This document shows, piece after piece, positions 46,096-55,191 of a DNA stretch of 64,000 nucleotides (position 1 is its first letter; every line of letters starts with the position of its first letter). Position numbers and translations under genes: made by a program. Under the pieces are notes generated by a model. It was not told the DNA's origin. It saw only the letters and a list, made by a program, of their open reading frames with translations, and searched no databases. Location: the NCBI GenBank assembly GCA_019351895.1, contig JABBOH010000004.1:62001-126000 (forward strand), in the 5' to 3' direction. The stretch is from Pseudomonadota bacterium (GTDB taxonomy: Bacteria > Pseudomonadota > Alphaproteobacteria > Acetobacterales > Acetobacteraceae).

Positions 46096-49000
46096 CTACC
46101 TCAGGGTCTTCACCACCAGCAGGCGCTGGCCGGCTTTCACCTCCCGCCCGGGCGTGCAGAGAACCTCCGCGACGACACCGGTGACCGCCGAGAGGATGCG
46201 CATCTCCATCTTCATGGATTCGACGATGACGACGGCGTCGCCCGCGGCGACGGCATCGCCCGGCTGCACCAGCACCTTCCAGACGTTGCCGGGGAGCGAC
46301 GCCTCCACGGCGGCAAGCCCCTCGGCCAGCGCATCGTCCGGGAGAGCCTCGGGCGCGGGCTCGGCATCCGCGCGGTCGAGACCGGAGGCCCTCCACCGCT
46401 CGCGCTCGGCCGCGAACGCCGCCCGCTGAACCACGCGGAAAGCCGCGATGGCGGGTGCCTGCTCGGCCAGGTTCGCCCGATAGACGCCAAGGTCGAATTC
46501 CGTCTCCTCGATCACGATCGGATATTGCCCGCGGGGAAATCGCGCGCGGGCATCCAGAAGCTCATCGGCCGAAACCGGGTAGAAGCGGATCTGGTCGAAG
46601 AAGCGCAGCAGCCAGGGCGTGCCGCGCGGGAACACCTCCGTCTCCATCCAGGCGTTCCACATCTGGATGGTGCGGCCGAACAGCTGATAGCCGCCCGGCC
46701 CCTCCATGCCATAGACGCAAAGGTAGGCGCCGCCGATGCCGACGGCATTTTCCGGCGTCCAGGTGCGTGCCGGATTGTATTTCGTAGTCACCAGACGGTG
46801 CCGCGGGTCCAGCGGCGTCGCGACCGGCGCTCCGAGATAGACGTCGCCGAGGCCGAGGACGAGGTAGCTCGCGGCGAAGATGATGCGCTTGACCGCCTCG
46901 ATATCGTCGAGCCCGTTGATGCGGCGGATGAATTCGATGTTCGATGGGCACCACGGCGCGTCCGGCCGCACCAACTCCTGATACCGCGTCATCGCCAGCC
47001 GCGCCTGCTCGTCGTCCCAGGAGAGCGGCAGATGGACGACGCGGCTCGGCACCCGCGCATCGGCAATGTCGGCGAGCGCAGGCTCGATCGTTTCGAGGGC
47101 GGCCATCAACGCGCCGAGCGTCAGCACGTCGGGGTCGTAATGGACCTGCAGCGAACGGATGCCGGGCACCAGATCGATGATGCCATCGAGGCCCCGGCTG
47201 CGCAGCCGCTCCATCATCAGCTGCGCCCGCAACCGAAGAGCGATGTCGAGCACCGGCGGCCCGAACTCCACCAGCAGATAGCTGTCCCCGGCGATGCGGT
47301 AGCAGAGCGCGGCGTCGCCCTCGCCCACGCGCCGCAGCACCGGCCCCTCGGCGCCACCGAAGGCCACTCTCGCGTCGCGGAGGGAAAGGACGCGAAACCG
47401 CACGCGGTCGCCGGGCCGCAGCTGCCCGAGCTTCCATAGCTCGTCCCTCACCACGACGGCCGGGCAGACGAAGCCGCCGAGGCTCGGCCCGTCGGGCCCG
47501 AGGATGATCGGCATGTCGCCTGTGAAGTCGATGGCGCCGACGGCATAGGCGTTGTCGTGGATGTTGGAGGGATGCAGCCCGGCCTCCCCGCCATCGGCGC
47601 GGGCCCAGCGCGGACGCGGCCCGATCAGGCGCACACCCGTCCGCGCCGAGTTGTAGTGGACCTCGTAGGTTTCCCGGAAAAGATCGGCGATGTCCGCGTC
47701 CTGGAAGAAATCCGGCGCGCCATGCGGGCCGTACAGCACCCCGATCTCCCAATCATGGGTCAGGACAGGCGGCGTGACCGCCACGCGCGGGCCGACCGGC
47801 GCGGCGCCGATGCGCAGCGTGTCGCCGATGCGGAGACAACCGGTCGCGTGTCCGCCGAAGCCGCCGAGCGCGAAAGTCGCCCGCGCCCCGAGGTAGAGCG
47901 GCGCGTCGAAGCCCCCCTCGACCGCGAGATAGGCGCGGCTGCCGGCCCCGGCCACACGGCCGATCGCCAGCACCTGCCCGCGCCCGACCGCCACCGGCTC
48001 GAACCACGGCACCGGCGCGCCGTCGAGCGTCGCTGGCATCCGCGCGCCGGCGAGCGCGATGACCGCCGCATGCTCGAACCGAAGCGTCGGCCCCGCGAGC
48101 GTGATCTCCAGCGCCGCCGCGCCTTCCGGGTTGCCGAGGATGCGGTTGGCGAGGCGGCATGACCGGTCATCCATCGGCCCGCTCGGCGGCACGCCGACAT
48201 CCCAGTAGCCGATGCGTCCGGGCCAATCCTGCAGGCTCGTCTGCGTGCCGGGCGCGAGCACCTCGATGGTGCGCGGCGCGAACTCAAACGCATCGAGCGT
48301 GGCCGTCGTCATCTGCGCCTCGCCGAAGACCGGCGCCGCCAGAACCGCGCCGAGATAGGCGAGGTTGCTCTCGATCCCCCAGATCGCGCTGTCCCCGATC
48401 GCGGCCGCGAGCCGGGCGACGGCCTCCGCGCGGTCGGCGCCGTGAGCGATCATCTTGGCGAGCAGCGGATCGTAATGCGGCGTGACCTCGGCCCCGGTCT
48501 CGATCCAGCCGTCGACACGCACGCCGTCCGCGAAGCGCACCTCGGTCAGCAGGCCGCTGCTGGGACGAAAGCCCCGCGCCGGATTCTCGGCATAGATACG
48601 CGCCTCGACCGCCGCCCCTTGCGGGACCAGAGCGGATTGAGGAGGCAACACGAACTCGCCCGCCGCCTGAGCCACCATCCATTCGACCAGATCGACGCCG
48701 AAGACCGCTTCGGTCACGCAATGCTCGACCTGCAGCCGGGTGTTGACCTCGAGGAAGTAGAACGCGCCGCTCTCGGCATCGAGCACGAACTCGACCGTGC
48801 CCGCCGAGCGGTAGCCGACGGACTGTCCGAGCGCCCTTGCCGCCACCGAGAGCGCGTCGCGCGTCGTGGCGCTGAGACCCGGCGCGGGCGTTTCCTCGAT
48901 GACCTTCTGGTGGCGGCGTTGCAGCGAGCAGTCGCGCTCCCCGAGCGTCACGATGCCGCCCTCGCCGTCGCCGAAGATCTGCACCTCCACGTGCCGCGCG

Positions 49001-49611
49001 CGCGCGATATATCTCTCGAGATAGACCCGCGCGTCCCCGAAGTTCGCGCCCGAGAGGCGCTGCACACCGGCCCATTTCTCCGCGAGGTCGCGCGCGTCCC
49101 GGCAGATCTGCATGCCGATCCCGCCGCCGCCCGCGGTGCTTTTCAGCATCACCGGATAGCCGATGCGCGCGGCCTCGGCCGCGGCCTCCCCGGCATCGGC
49201 CAGAAGCCCGCTGCCGGGCAGCAGCGGCACGCCCTCCGCCTCCGCCAGGGCGCGCGCCGAATGCTTCAGGCCGAAGGCGCGCATGTGGGCGGGGTCCGGC
49301 CCGATGAAGCGGATGCCCGCGGCGGCCAGGGCCTCGGCGAATTCCGGCTTCTCGCTGAGGAAGCCGTATCCCGGATGGACCGCCTCCGCGCCCGTTTGGC
49401 GGCAGGCCTCGATGATCGCCGCCGCGTCGAGGTAGCTTTCAGCCGCCGATGCGGGGCCGATCCGCATGGCCTCGTCGGCCTCCCGCACCGGGCGGGTGAA
49501 GCGGTCGGCGTCGGAATAGACCGCGACCGAGCCGACACCCATGCGGCGCAGCGTCGCGATGATCCGCCCGGCGATCTCTCCCCGGTTCGCGACGAGGACC
49601 TTGGCGAACAT
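46096..49611 (-). CDS. biotin-dependent urea or guanidine carboxylase
   Basis: A 1171-residue three-part enzyme. The biotin carboxylase / ATP-grasp domain fills residues 1-450 (LVANRGEIAGRIIATLRRMG, GGGGIGMQICRD). The KipI/KipA-type carboxyltransferase domain fills about 470-1000. A C-terminal biotinyl domain has the biotin-accepting Lys1134 in ESMKMEMR. It is normally called urea carboxylase, making allophanate from urea. The two coupled DUF1989 genes upstream are the mark of the guanidine-degrading branch, where this enzyme carboxylates guanidine. No allophanate hydrolase domain or gene is visible here. The start overlaps the DUF1989 gene by 1 base. Confidence 0.92.
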   Translation of the reverse strand: MFAKVLVANRGEIAGRIIATLRRMGVGSVAVYSDADRFTRPVREADEAMRIGPASAAESYLDAAAIIEACRQTGAEAVHPGYGFLSEKPEFAEALAAAGIRFIGPDPAHMRAFGLKHSARALAEAEGVPLLPGSGLLADAGEAAAEAARIGYPVMLKSTAGGGGIGMQICRDARDLAEKWAGVQRLSGANFGDARVYLERYIARARHVEVQIFGDGEGGIVTLGERDCSLQRRHQKVIEETPAPGLSATTRDALSVAARALGQSVGYRSAGTVEFVLDAESGAFYFLEVNTRLQVEHCVTEAVFGVDLVEWMVAQAAGEFVLPPQSALVPQGAAVEARIYAENPARGFRPSSGLLTEVRFADGVRVDGWIETGAEVTPHYDPLLAKMIAHGADRAEAVARLAAAIGDSAIWGIESNLAYLGAVLAAPVFGEAQMTTATLDAFEFAPRTIEVLAPGTQTSLQDWPGRIGYWDVGVPPSGPMDDRSCRLANRILGNPEGAAALEITLAGPTLRFEHAAVIALAGARMPATLDGAPVPWFEPVAVGRGQVLAIGRVAGAGSRAYLAVEGGFDAPLYLGARATFALGGFGGHATGCLRIGDTLRIGAAPVGPRVAVTPPVLTHDWEIGVLYGPHGAPDFFQDADIADLFRETYEVHYNSARTGVRLIGPRPRWARADGGEAGLHPSNIHDNAYAVGAIDFTGDMPIILGPDGPSLGGFVCPAVVVRDELWKLGQLRPGDRVRFRVLSLRDARVAFGGAEGPVLRRVGEGDAALCYRIAGDSYLLVEFGPPVLDIALRLRAQLMMERLRSRGLDGIIDLVPGIRSLQVHYDPDVLTLGALMAALETIEPALADIADARVPSRVVHLPLSWDDEQARLAMTRYQELVRPDAPWCPSNIEFIRRINGLDDIEAVKRIIFAASYLVLGLGDVYLGAPVATPLDPRHRLVTTKYNPARTWTPENAVGIGGAYLCVYGMEGPGGYQLFGRTIQMWNAWMETEVFPRGTPWLLRFFDQIRFYPVSADELLDARARFPRGQYPIVIEETEFDLGVYRANLAEQAPAIAAFRVVQRAAFAAERERWRASGLDRADAEPAPEALPDDALAEGLAAVEASLPGNVWKVLVQPGDAVAAGDAVVIVESMKMEMRILSAVTGVVAEVLCTPGREVKAGQRLLVVKTLR

Positions 49612-50306
49612 CAGCCGATGCCTTGTGCGACTTTCGCCATCTCGGGTTCGTTCCAGCGCGGACCGTCCCAGATCAGCACGCGGATCGGCGTCGGATTGAA
49701 CCCGTTGCAGGGATTGTTGACCTGCGGACAGTTCGAGAAGACGACCAGTACGTCCATCTCGGCGCGCAGATCGACATGGCCGCCGGGTGCGGACAAGCCG
49801 TCGACGATCGCAAGCTCGCCCGCGGGCGTGATCGGCACGTTCATGAAAAAGTTCACGTTGCCGACGATGTCGCGCTTGCCGAGCCCATACTTCCCAAGTT
49901 CCAGCAGGAAGTTCTCGCGGCAGGCGTGCATGTAGCGGGTGTGATGGCCGAAGCGCACGGTGTTCGCTTCGCAGGAACAGGCGCCGGCCGAGGTGTCGTG
50001 CCGTCCGCAGCTGTCGGCCACCACCGAAACCAGGGGCCGCCCCTCGTTCGAGAGCAACTGCGTGCCGAGGCCGATATAGGCGCCGCCCTGCTCCAGCAGC
50101 GTGTCCTGCGGGCTGTAGCGCTCAGTCGGGTTGTCCGCGTTGTAGAACAGCGCATCGACCGCCTGCTGCCCTTCGAGGTCGATCAGCCGCAGCGTCTGGC
50201 CGCGCTTGAGGATGGCGGACCACGGCGCTCGCGCGGGCACGGTCACATCCAGGATCGCGGCGCTTTCGGCGAGGCCGCTCACAAGGTCGCTCACAAGGTC
50301 GCTCAT
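49611..50306 (-). CDS. DUF1989 urea carboxylase-associated protein, UAAP2 type (candidate carboxyguanidine deiminase subunit)
   Basis: A 231-residue DUF1989 protein. It carries a Cys-Gly-Arg-His-Asp motif (C100-D104), two further Cys (C110, C112) in GACSCEANTVRFG, and NPCNGFNPTPIR near the C-terminus. These residues suit a metal or catalytic site. In guanidine degraders, paired proteins of this family form carboxyguanidine deiminase. The start overlaps the preceding DUF1989 gene by 4 bases. The first codons are duplicated (SDLVSDLV) by a 12-bp tandem repeat at 50281-50304. Confidence 0.88.
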   Translation of the reverse strand: MSDLVSDLVSGLAESAAILDVTVPARAPWSAILKRGQTLRLIDLEGQQAVDALFYNADNPTERYSPQDTLLEQGGAYIGLGTQLLSNEGRPLVSVVADSCGRHDTSAGACSCEANTVRFGHHTRYMHACRENFLLELGKYGLGKRDIVGNVNFFMNVPITPAGELAIVDGLSAPGGHVDLRAEMDVLVVFSNCPQVNNPCNGFNPTPIRVLIWDGPRWNEPEMAKVAQGIG

Positions 50307-51166
50307 GCCGCGCGCCCGGGCGCGAAGAGCCTGTCGGTGTTCTCGTAGCCGCGCACGGCCTCCTCGCCGAAGCTGCGGCAGAGATCGTCAGCGGCGGGCG
50401 GCGGCGCCTGCCACACGACGGCCTCCACCGGGCCCTGGGTGAAGGCCGGCCCCGGCGCCAGGGGATGAGGACAGTTCGAGATCGCGACGAACAGGTTCAT
50501 CTCGGCACGCAGATCGACGAGCGTGCCGGGCAGCCCGCCATCCCTCCAGCGGAACCGGCCTGCGCTTGCGGTTGTGTCGTCCTCCGTTCCGATCTCGGCG
50601 AAGAAGGTGATCGCGGGCGGCACATCCGCGCGGCGCAGGCCGAGCTTGCCGGCGGCGAGCCGGAAGTTGTCGCGGCTGTTGCGGAGCGTGGCGTTGCCAT
50701 ACTGCCGGACATTCGACGCGGGCGTGCTGCCGCCGAGAATTGTGTCGCTGGCGCCAAAGCTATCCTCGGTGATCGCGCACAACACGCGCCCCATATCCGA
50801 GAACAGCACGCGCCCGCGCGTGAGGCGCGTCGTCCATTGCAGCTTCACGGTGTCGCCGGCGTTGTAGCGCTCGCTGGTGTCGTCGGCATTCCAGATGAGC
50901 ACCGAGACACCGGGATTGCCGGCGATGTTGACCAGCCGCAGCGTCTGCCCGCGAAGCACGCGCATCGTCGAGTACCACCCGCCGGGGACGATCTCGCGCT
51001 CGATGACGGTCTCGGGCCTGATCGCCGGGGGCGCCGGAACCGCCGTCATGTCGCGCGGCTGGGCGGCCTCCTTCGCCTGGGCCTGCGCCCTCAGCGCCTC
51101 ATACCGGGCGCGATGCTGTTCGGGTGTCTGCTCGTCGAGGTCCGCTTCCATCCGTCCATCATCCAT
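50303..51166 (-). CDS. DUF1989 urea carboxylase-associated protein, UAAP1 type (candidate partner subunit)
   Basis: A 287-residue DUF1989 protein, first gene of the carboxylase operon. Compared with its downstream paralogue, the Cys-Gly-Arg-His-Asp motif reads FGASD (F137-D141), so Cys and His are missing. The N-terminal 45 residues are a charged helical extension. It is probably the non-catalytic partner in a heteromeric deiminase. The ATG at 51166 is the first of two close in-frame starts. Only 73 bases separate it from degQ, and no ykkC guanidine riboswitch is visible there. Confidence 0.86.
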   Translation of the reverse strand: MDDGRMEADLDEQTPEQHRARYEALRAQAQAKEAAQPRDMTAVPAPPAIRPETVIEREIVPGGWYSTMRVLRGQTLRLVNIAGNPGVSVLIWNADDTSERYNAGDTVKLQWTTRLTRGRVLFSDMGRVLCAITEDSFGASDTILGGSTPASNVRQYGNATLRNSRDNFRLAAGKLGLRRADVPPAITFFAEIGTEDDTTASAGRFRWRDGGLPGTLVDLRAEMNLFVAISNCPHPLAPGPAFTQGPVEAVVWQAPPPAADDLCRSFGEEAVRGYENTDRLFAPGRAA

Positions 51167-51239
51167 GAAGGCTGCCGACTCCTCGTTGCGTGAACAATGA
51201 ACTTGAAATGCGAAGCGTCCCGGTCCGGCGACGGCCGCG

Positions 51240-52760
51240 CTACCCGGTCCAGGCCGGTTCGAGGCTGATCCATTGCGTGTTGTCGGAGCCCTGCACCAGC
51301 AACAGCACCTGATCGCGCCGGGCGGCGCGCAAGGCCGCGAGCCGCGTCATGACATCGCCGATCCGCACGACCGGCGCACCGTCGACCTCCAGGATCACAT
51401 CGCCCGCCGCAAGGCCTTCCCGGGCGCCCACGCTATTGGGCGTCACTTCCGTGATGACGACGCCATGAGTGTCGGCGGGGATGTCGAACTTGCTCTGCAG
51501 GGCCGGGGTGAGGTCGGCGACGGTGAGGCCGAGGCCCTCGGCCGGCTCGGGCTTCGGCGGCGCGGGCGGCGCCGGCTTCGGCTTAGCGGCGGCCGAGGCC
51601 GGGGCGGGCGGCTCCCCGGCGATCGTGAGCGTCGCGCTGTCGCGATGCCCGGCGCGCCAGTAGTCCACGACGGCCGGCTCGCCGACGCTGCTATCGGCGA
51701 CCATGCGCGGGAAGGACCGCATGTCCTGCACCGTATGGCCGTCGAAATCGAGGATCACGTCGCCCGGCCGCAGATGCGCGCCCGCGGCGGGACCGCCGGG
51801 TGCGACCGTCGCGACCATCGCCCCGGTGGTCTCGGGCATCCCGAGCATCGAGGCGATGTCCGGCGTCACGTTCTGCACCTGCACGCCCATCCAGCCGGGC
51901 CGCGGCTTGCCGAAGCGCCGCAACTGATCGACGACGGCCGCTACCTCGTCCGAGGGAATGGCGAAGCCGATGCCGACGGAGCCGCCCGAGGGCGAGTAGA
52001 TCGCCGTATTGATGCCGATGACCGCCCCTGCCATGTCGAAAAGTGGACCGCCCGAATTGCCGCGGTTGATGGCGGCGTCCGTTTGGATGTAGTCGCTCGA
52101 TCCCTCGTCGCCGAGGTCGCGGCCCCGCGCGCTGATGATGCCCGCCGTCACCGTGCCGCCGAGACCGTAGGGGTTGCCGATGGCGATGACCCACTCGCCG
52201 ATCCGCGCGGCGCGCGACCGGCCGAAATGCACGGCCTTGAGCGGATGGGTGGGATGGACGCGCAGCAGCGCGATGTCGTTCCGCGTGTCGCGGCCGACGA
52301 CGACCGCATGCAGCGAGGTCCCGTCCGAGAGGATCACGCTGATGCTGTGCGCGCCGTCGATGACGTGGTTGTTGGTGACGATGAGGCCGGAGGGGTCGAC
52401 GATGAAGCCCGAGCCGAGGCTTTGCATCTGCTCGCCGGTGGCGGCCGCGTCGGGCATGCCGGGGCCCTCGGCGCTGTTCAGGAACTGCTGAAAGCTCCGG
52501 TCGACCGGCGGCACGCCGTGATCGGCCGCGGCCGGCGGCGCGGCGGCGCTCCCGCTCCCGCTGGACGAGCCTGAGCTTCCGCTCGCGGTGCCGCCGCTCG
52601 AGTCGCTGCTCGGGGTGGCGCTTTCGGTGCTCGCGACATTGACGACGGATGGCAGCAGCTGCGCCGCCAGTTCGGCGAAGCCGGACGGCACGCCATGAGC
52701 CGAGGCGCCGGTCGGGACACCGGTCAGAAGCAGGGCGGCGGCGAGCAGAAGGGCACGCAT
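51240..52760 (-). CDS. degQ: periplasmic Deg/Do-type serine protease
   Basis: A 506-residue HtrA-family protease with an N-terminal signal peptide ([19 protein letters not shown]). A Ser/Gly-rich linker (residues 48-72) leads to the trypsin-like domain with triad His132 (TNNHV), Asp162 (RNDIALLRV) and Ser236 (GNSGGPL). Two PDZ domains follow at about 305-390 and 420-505, separated by an Ala/Pro/Lys linker. It degrades or chaperones misfolded envelope proteins. I use the ATG at 52760, which begins directly at the signal; the upstream ATG would add 26 polar residues. Which Deg paralogue it is (P, Q) cannot be settled. Confidence 0.9.
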   Translation of the reverse strand: MRALLLAAALLLTGVPTGASAHGVPSGFAELAAQLLPSVVNVASTESATPSSDSSGGTASGSSGSSSGSGSAAAPPAAADHGVPPVDRSFQQFLNSAEGPGMPDAAATGEQMQSLGSGFIVDPSGLIVTNNHVIDGAHSISVILSDGTSLHAVVVGRDTRNDIALLRVHPTHPLKAVHFGRSRAARIGEWVIAIGNPYGLGGTVTAGIISARGRDLGDEGSSDYIQTDAAINRGNSGGPLFDMAGAVIGINTAIYSPSGGSVGIGFAIPSDEVAAVVDQLRRFGKPRPGWMGVQVQNVTPDIASMLGMPETTGAMVATVAPGGPAAGAHLRPGDVILDFDGHTVQDMRSFPRMVADSSVGEPAVVDYWRAGHRDSATLTIAGEPPAPASAAAKPKPAPPAPPKPEPAEGLGLTVADLTPALQSKFDIPADTHGVVITEVTPNSVGAREGLAAGDVILEVDGAPVVRIGDVMTRLAALRAARRDQVLLLVQGSDNTQWISLEPAWTG

Positions 52761-52923
52761 GGGTTTGGCTGGCTCATCCGGTGGACATTGGCGGCATGAA
52801 GGCGGATTGTGCGCGTGCGAGCGCATGACCACAAGCACGACGAGGCGGCAGGCGCCGATATGGCCGACGAAGCCCCGCCCGCTCGTTCCCCACGCCCAGC
52901 CCTATCGCCGGAAACCACGCATC

Positions 52924-54066
52924 ATGACCCAGCCTGACCACGAGATCGACCAAGCGGTGCGGCGCCTGCTCGCCCAGTTCCGCGCTCAGGATACCGCCGG
53001 GGAGACCCTCGGCGTGACGCATGTCGAGGATGTACTCGTGCGTGACGGACTGGTACAGGTCACGCTCGGCGTCGATCGGGCGCAGGTCAGCGCGATTGAG
53101 CCCGCCCGGCGCGCGGCTGAGGGCGCCATCGGGCGGCTGCCCGGCGTGCGCAATGCGACGGTCGTCCTGACCGCCCACCGGGCGCCCGGCACCCCCGCTC
53201 CGCCGCGGCCGGCTCAAGCGGGCCACGCACACACGCATGCGCAGGCGCGAACCCCTGAGGCGCGGCCGGCCGAGGCGCGGACAGCCGCACCGAGACCCGC
53301 GCCGATACCCGGCGTCGCGCATATCCTCGCCGTCGCCTCCGGCAAGGGCGGCGTCGGCAAGTCGACGGTGTCGGTCAACCTCGCGGTCGCCCTGGCGCGG
53401 CGGGGGCTTCGTGTCGGGCTGATGGATGCCGATATCTACGGGCCGAGCCTGCCGCGGATGCTGGGCGAACACCGGCGGCCCGAGGTCCGGGGCGACCGGC
53501 TGATCCCGGTCGAGGCCTGGGGCCTGAAGGCGATGTCGATGGGCCTGCTGGTCGAGGAGGATTCCGCGATGATCTGGCGCGGCCCCATGATCATGGGCGC
53601 GGTGCAGCAGTTCCTGGGGCAAGTCGAGTGGGGGACGCTCGATGTTCTGGTGATCGACCTTCCGCCCGGAACCGGCGACATTCAGCTGACCCTGTCGCAG
53701 CGCGCGCAAGTCTCGGGCGCGGTCATCGTCTCGACGCCGCAAGATATCGCCCTGATCGACGCACGCCGGGCGGTGCGGATGTTCGAGAAGGTCGAAATAC
53801 CGGTGTTCGGCGTCATCGAAAACATGAGCGTCTTCTGCTGCCCCAACTGCGGGCATCGCGCGGAAATATTTGGCCACGGCGGCGCGCGCGCGGAAGCGGC
53901 CCGGCTCGGCCAGCCGTTTCTCGGCGAAATCCCTCTATTACTGGACGTCCGCGAAATGTCCGATGCCGGCACGCCGGTCGTGGCCGCGGCCCCGGAAAGC
54001 GAGGGTGCGCGGGCTTTCGTCGATATAGCCGATACCCTCTCGGCACGCCTCGGGCTCGGGGCTTAA
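52924..54066 (+). CDS. mrp: Mrp/ApbC-type Fe-S cluster carrier ATPase
   Basis: A 380-residue P-loop protein. The N-terminal DUF59/MIP18-like domain (1-85) is joined by a long His/Ala/Pro/Arg linker (86-130, with HAHTHA and PEARPAEAR) to the MinD-like ATPase with the deviant Walker [10 protein letters not shown] (140-148). The family CPNC motif ([13 protein letters not shown]) binds the bridging [4Fe-4S] cluster. It helps deliver Fe-S clusters. It is divergent from degQ. Confidence 0.93.
   Translation: MTQPDHEIDQAVRRLLAQFRAQDTAGETLGVTHVEDVLVRDGLVQVTLGVDRAQVSAIEPARRAAEGAIGRLPGVRNATVVLTAHRAPGTPAPPRPAQAGHAHTHAQARTPEARPAEARTAAPRPAPIPGVAHILAVASGKGGVGKSTVSVNLAVALARRGLRVGLMDADIYGPSLPRMLGEHRRPEVRGDRLIPVEAWGLKAMSMGLLVEEDSAMIWRGPMIMGAVQQFLGQVEWGTLDVLVIDLPPGTGDIQLTLSQRAQVSGAVIVSTPQDIALIDARRAVRMFEKVEIPVFGVIENMSVFCCPNCGHRAEIFGHGGARAEAARLGQPFLGEIPLLLDVREMSDAGTPVVAAAPESEGARAFVDIADTLSARLGLGA
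53257..53279 (+). repeat. PAEAR-type repeat in the mrp linker
   Basis: One unit GAGGCGCGGCCGGCC plus GAGGCGCG, 14 of 15 identical to the tandem unit at 42747. It is read in the same frame, giving EARPAEAR. Confidence 0.85.
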
Positions 54067-54172
54067 CTCGGCATCGCGCGCGACCATGACCCGTTATTTG
54101 AATCGTCAAGAAGAACAGACGGGCGGATCTGCATGCCAGATTTGTTAATTCATGGGGAATGCCCTTGCATCC

Positions 54173-54188
54173 GAAGGCATAAGCCTTC
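54173..54188 (+). terminator. hairpin downstream of mrp
   Basis: Perfect GAAGGC-ATAA-GCCTTC hairpin in an AT-rich 220-base gap between mrp and the coiled-coil gene. It is followed by AAGTAATCATT, not a U tract, so termination is uncertain. The gap should also hold the promoter of the coiled-coil gene. Confidence 0.4.
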
Positions 54189-54287
54189 AAGTAATCATTC
54201 GGCGATTCGATGAATTGCGGACAGGGTTACGTGGTTGTAACTCCCGCAGCATTATGCCGATTTCCGATTACACTTAACAGAGTTCCA

Positions 54288-55118
54288 ATGTCCTCCCACA
54301 CGCCCAATCACGATGAGCCTACAGAGCCCGCCGACCCGACGGAGGCGCGCATGCGGCTCGCGCTCGGCCTTGGCACACGCCCGGCCGCAGGCAATGGCGG
54401 CTCCGGCGGCCCGGCCAATCCGCCGCAGACCTCCCACGATCCCAGCCGCCAGCGCCGCCGCTTCGCGCAGGACGGCGACGTGCCCGTCGTCATGCTGCAC
54501 CGGAGCCGTGAGGGCGATGCCGGCGGCGAGAACCGGCTCGCCGCGCTGACGGCGGAACTTCGCGAGGAACGCGCGGCCCGGGCGAAGGCGGAACGTGCCC
54601 TGGAAGAAAACCACGCCCTCGTCAATTCGCTGCGGACAAAACTGAAACACGCCGAAATGACCCTCGAGGACAGGCTGCGCGCCGATCACGACACGCGCGC
54701 GCAGTTCGACGAACTGCTGACGCATGAGCGCGAGGCGCGGCAGCGGGCGGAAACCCGCGCCGCGGAAGCCGAGCTTGCGTTGTCCCTCCGCGACCGTCAG
54801 CCGGAGACGCCCGAGCCTGCCGCACGCCGCGCCACGCCCGCGAAACGCGACCTGTTCGAGGAAATTGCGCTCCCGGAAATTCTGCTGGAGAACGTCGTGA
54901 GCGAGCCTGCGACGGGAAGCGTGGCGTCCGGCGCGGCCGCGCCGAAGCGCCGTGGCCGCAAGCCCAAGGCAGCCGCGACGGCCAAGGCCGATCCCCTTCC
55001 CGGCACCGCCTCCGCCGCCGGCGACGATGAGAGCGGCGACCAGCCGATCGAGTGGTGGCTCCCAAGCTTCCGGGCCGGCCGCAAGGCCCCGGCGCGCCGC
55101 AAGCGCACCGCCGGCTGA
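54288..55118 (+). CDS. coiled-coil protein with basic AT-hook-like motif
   Basis: A 276-residue soluble protein. Residues 1-75 are disordered-looking. Residues about 83-175 form a long Glu/Arg/Ala coiled coil (LTAELREERAARAKAERALEENHALVNSL). KRRGRKPKA near 220 resembles an AT-hook DNA-binding motif. The end carries QPIEWWLPSFRAG and a Lys/Arg tail. I recall unnamed proteins with the same EWWLPSFR ending in Acetobacteraceae, so a lineage-specific nucleoid or regulatory protein is possible. The ATG at 54288 is preferred over 54210, whose N-terminus is not similar in style. Its stop codon lies within a short repeat. Confidence 0.78.
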   Translation: MSSHTPNHDEPTEPADPTEARMRLALGLGTRPAAGNGGSGGPANPPQTSHDPSRQRRRFAQDGDVPVVMLHRSREGDAGGENRLAALTAELREERAARAKAERALEENHALVNSLRTKLKHAEMTLEDRLRADHDTRAQFDELLTHEREARQRAETRAAEAELALSLRDRQPETPEPAARRATPAKRDLFEEIALPEILLENVVSEPATGSVASGAAAPKRRGRKPKAAATAKADPLPGTASAAGDDESGDQPIEWWLPSFRAGRKAPARRKRTAG

Positions 55119-55143
55119 GGCGCGCGCCCGACCGGCTGAGGCG
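55111..55143 (+). repeat. two CCGGCTGAGGCG repeats around a stop codon
   Basis: The same 12-base core occurs at 55111-55122 and 55132-55143. The TGA inside the first copy is the stop of the coiled-coil gene. Read in the frame of the next gene, the block would again give PAEAR and PAEAG. Confidence 0.85.
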
Positions 55144-55191
55144 GGCGTCCCGGCAATGGCGGCTCGGCTGGCGGTCATGCTAGATCGGGGC

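Noticed and set aside
46096-49611. Fused urea amidolyase
   Set aside because: The protein ends at the biotinyl domain and no allophanate hydrolase (amidase signature) domain precedes or follows it.
51167-51239. Guanidine (ykkC) riboswitch upstream of the DUF1989-carboxylase operon
   Set aside because: I looked for the conserved ykkC blocks in the 73-base leader and saw none; the space is also too short for the full element.
54952-55191. N-terminal extension of the Fur-family gene
   Set aside because: The extension overlaps the coiled-coil gene in another frame and is Pro/Ala/Arg-rich; the Fur fold begins after 55192.
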